Below are positions 61,801 through 64,000 of a DNA stretch of 64,000 nt, in pieces. The translations under genes were made by a program, and so were the position numbers. Every line of letters starts with the position of its first letter. Positions within the stretch are counted from its first letter, which is position 1. The notes beneath the pieces were generated by a model that was not told the origin of the DNA, ran no database searches, and worked only from the letters and a program-made list of their open reading frames with translations. This stretch comes from Dama dama (taxonomy: Eukaryota; Chordata; Mammalia; Artiodactyla; Cervidae). The stretch spans positions 1,550,001 through 1,614,000 of the forward strand of contig NW_026870963.1 of NCBI RefSeq assembly GCF_033118175.1, read 5' to 3'.

Positions 61801-62607
61801 TTTGAAGGGCTTCAAAAGGTGTGAAAATTAGGAGGAGCATGAAGTGGTGTTCCAAAACATGAAGAGCCTGAAAATGTGTGTAAAATATAAAGAGCTTCAA
61901 AACGTGTAAAAAATATGAGGAGCATGAAACGGTCTGAAAAATAGGAGGATCAAGAAGCGGTGTTGAAAAACATGAAGATCTGAAAACTTGTGAAAAATAT
62001 GAAGAGCTTCAAAAGGTGTGAAAAATATGAAGAGCTTCAAAAGGTGTCAAAAATGAGATGAGCATGAAACGGTCTGAAAAATAGGTGGAGCATGAAGCGG
62101 TGTTGAAAAACATGAAGAGCCTGAAAAGGTGTGAAAAATATGAAGAGCTTCAAAAGGTGTGAAATACATGAGGATCATGAAACGGTCTGAAAAATAGGAG
62201 GTGCATGAAGTTGTGTTCAAAATCATGAAGAGCCTGAAAACGTGTGAAAAATATGAAGAGCTTCAAAAATGTGAAAAATATGAAGAGCTTCAAAAGGTGT
62301 GAAATATATGAGGAGCTTCAAAAGGTGTCAAAAAATAGATGAGCATGAAACGGTCTGAAAAATAGGAGGAGCATGAAGTGGTGTTGAAAAACATGAAGAG
62401 CCTGAAAAGGTGTGAAATATATGAAGAGATTCAAAGGTGTGAAAAATATGAGGAGCTTCAAAAGGTGTCAAAAAAATGAAGAGCATGAAACGGTCTGAAA
62501 ATAGGAGGAGCATGAAACGGTGTTCAAAACATGAAGAGCCTGAAAAGGTGTGAAAAATATGAAGAGCTTCAAAACGTGTCAAAAATATGAGGAGCATGAA
62601 ACGTTCT
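61801..62607 (+). repeat. Monomers with no long-range partner seen
   Basis: About 0.8 kb of monomers with several extra B-type subunits (for example 61990-62050 and 62255-62330) and short variants such as gattcaaaggtgtg near 62429. No other feature was seen. Confidence 0.8.
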
Positions 62608-64000
62608 GAAAAATAGGAGGATCATGAAACGTTGTTCAAAAACATGAAGAGCTTGAAAAGGTGTGAAAAATATGAAGAGCCTCAAAACGTGTCAAAAATA
62701 TGAGGAGTATGAAACGGTCTGGAAAATAGCAGGAGCATGAAGCGGTGTTGAAAAAGATGAAGAGCCTGAAAACGTGTGAAAATATGAAGAGCTTCAAAAT
62801 TATGAAAAATGTGAAGAGCTTCAATAGGTGTGAAAAATGTGAAGAGATTCAAAATGTGTCAAAAATGACATGAGCATGAAAGGGTCTGAAAAATACGAGG
62901 AGCATGAAGCGGTGTTGAAAATCATGAAGAGCCTGAAAAGGTGTTAAAAATATGAAGAGCCTCAAAAGGTGTGAAATACATGAGGAGCATGAAACGGTCT
63001 GAAAAATAGGAGGAGCATTAAGTGGTGTTCAAAAACATGGAGAGCCTGAAAAAGTGTGAGAAATATGAAGAGCTTCAAAAGGTGTCAAAAATATGAGGAG
63101 CATGATACTGTCTGCAAATAGGACGAGCATGAAGTGGTGTTCAAAAACATGAAGAGCCTGAAAAGTGTGAAAAATATGAAGAGCTTCAAAAGGTGTAAAA
63201 AATATGAAGAGCTTCAAAATGTGTCAAAAATGAGATGAGCATGAAACGGTCTGAAAAATAGGAGGAGCATGAAGTGGTATTGAAAACATGAAGAGCCTGA
63301 AAACGTGTGAAAAATATGAAGAGCTTCAAAAATATGAAAAATATGAAGAGATTCAAAAGATGTGAAAAATATGAAGAGCTTCAAGAGATGTCAAAAATGA
63401 GATGAGCATGAAACGTTCTGAAGAAAAGGAGGAGCATGAAGCGGAGTTCTCAAAAATGAAGAGCCTGAAAAGGTGGAAAATATATGAAGAGCTTCAAAAG
63501 GTGTCAAAAATTTGAGGAGCATGAAACAGTCTGAAAAATAGGAGGAGCATGAATTGGTTTTGAAAAACATGAAGAGATTGAAAACATGCGAAATATATGA
63601 AGCACTTCAAAAGGTGTGAAAAACATGAGGAGCATGAAACAGTTGAAAAATAGGAGGAGCATAAAGCAGTGTTCAAAAACATGAAGAACTGGAAAAGGTG
63701 TGAAAAATATGTAGAGCTTCAAAAGATGTGAAAATTATGAGGAGCATGAAACGGTCTGAATAATAGGAGGAGCATGAAACTGTGTTCAAAAACATGAAGA
63801 GCCTGAAAAGGTGTGAAAAATATGAAGAGCTTCAAAGGGTTGGAAATACATGGAGAGCATGAAACGGTCTGAAAAATAAGGGGAGCATGAAGCGGTGTTG
63901 AAATACATGAAGAGCCTGAAAAGGTGTGAAAAATATGAAGCGCTTCAAAAGGTTTCAAATATATGAGGAGCATGAAACGGTCTGAAAAATAGGAGGAGCA
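62608..64000 (+). repeat. Rearranged copy of the 57-59-kb subfamily
   Basis: Bases 62608-62884 match 57385-57661 at offset 5223 (aaaaatgtgaagagattc series, aaaaatgacatgagc). Bases 63311-63722 match 58568-58979 at offset 4743 and contain the acatgcgaaatatatg marker. The order of pieces resembles 57-59 kb with parts removed. The array continues to the end of the window. Confidence 0.85.

Larger units (their letters stand above)
1..64000 (+). repeat. Satellite DNA array, 113-bp monomer built from four 28/29-bp subunits
   Basis: The entire window is head-to-tail copies of a 113-bp unit. Subunit A starts gaagagcctgaaaaggtgtg, B gaagagcttcaaaaggtgtc, C gaggagcatgaaacggtctg and D gaggagcatgaagcggtgtt. 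A and B end in aaaaatat, C in aaaaatag and D in gaaaaacat. The four share one frame of conserved positions, so a 28-bp ancestor was amplified, diverged and was then re-amplified as a tetramer. Variants of 85 bp (one subunit lost) and about 141 bp (one gained) are frequent. No inverted unit, foreign insertion or unique spacer was seen. Long tandem arrays like this are typical of eukaryotic heterochromatin. The family itself is not one I recognise. Confidence 0.97.

Noticed and set aside
1..64000. CRISPR array (28-bp repeats at regular spacing)
   Set aside because: The 28-bp units abut directly and resemble one another. There are no unique spacers, no leader and no cas genes.
1..64000. Tandem-repeat protein gene on the plus strand
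   Set aside because: The consensus has tga or tag in all three plus frames within each monomer (ctgaaaa, gtgtgaaa, tatgaag, aatagg).
1..64000. CENP-B box
   Set aside because: The required ttcg....a..cggg arrangement was not found; ttcg is very rare in the array. This does not exclude a centromere.
1..64000. Telomere repeat, rDNA, tRNA, transposon or inverted unit
   Set aside because: No ttaggg-type or related runs, no recognisable RNA-gene or transposon sequence, and no reverse-orientation monomer was seen in reading through the window.

Overview
The whole 64-kb window is one uninterrupted satellite-DNA array. I found no gene, RNA gene, transposable element, telomere repeat, rDNA or unique-sequence island. 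The basic unit is 113 bp and is made of four related subunits, three of 28 bp and one of 29 bp, called A-B-C-D here. The A, B, C and D subunits open with gaagagcctg, gaagagcttc, gaggagcatgaaacgg and gaggagcatgaagcgg respectively. Every unit I read runs head-to-tail in the same orientation, about 560-570 units in all. The array enters at base 1 and leaves at base 64000, so both ends lie outside the window. Such an array points to a eukaryotic chromosome, probably pericentromeric, centromeric, subtelomeric or other heterochromatin. I do not recognise the satellite family and cannot name the lineage. The plus strand of the consensus is about 43% A, 29% G, 18% T and 10% C (39% GC, 73% purine).

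Above the monomer the array is a mosaic of larger duplicated blocks. The main ones are: 1-6428, two tandem copies of 3214 bp; 5991-11000, two tandem copies of 2505 bp overlapping the first pair; 10890-16055, an interleaved set repeated at offsets 3396 and 4322; 17065-20930, a 1.5-kb block repeated at offset 2366; 21945-29931, a HindIII-marked subfamily with units of about 3.0-3.2 kb; 30424-45843, two mosaic copies of about 7.4-8.05 kb that look identical over long stretches; 42860-53210, blocks at offsets of about 2345, 989 (three tandem copies), 4319 and 2142; 53345-54922, two tandem copies of 789 bp; and 56940-64000, a subfamily re-used at offsets 1629, 4743 and 5223. Stretches with no long-range partner that I could see (11816-14699, 16056-17064, 54923-56939, 58981-60200, 61801-62607) are ordinary diverged monomers.

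The many reverse-strand open frames are a by-product of the repeat. The pyrimidine-rich strand carries only two recurrent stop contexts per three monomers, and 113 is not a multiple of 3, so all three frames chain together. They translate to Phe/His/Leu/Ser-rich periodic peptides and are not genes. There is no set of genes working together here. The biology is satellite evolution: unequal exchange, patchy homogenisation and higher-order repeat formation. Block boundaries were read by eye and are good to roughly 50 bp. Statements that copies are identical come from comparing reading frames and spot-checked lines, not from a full alignment.
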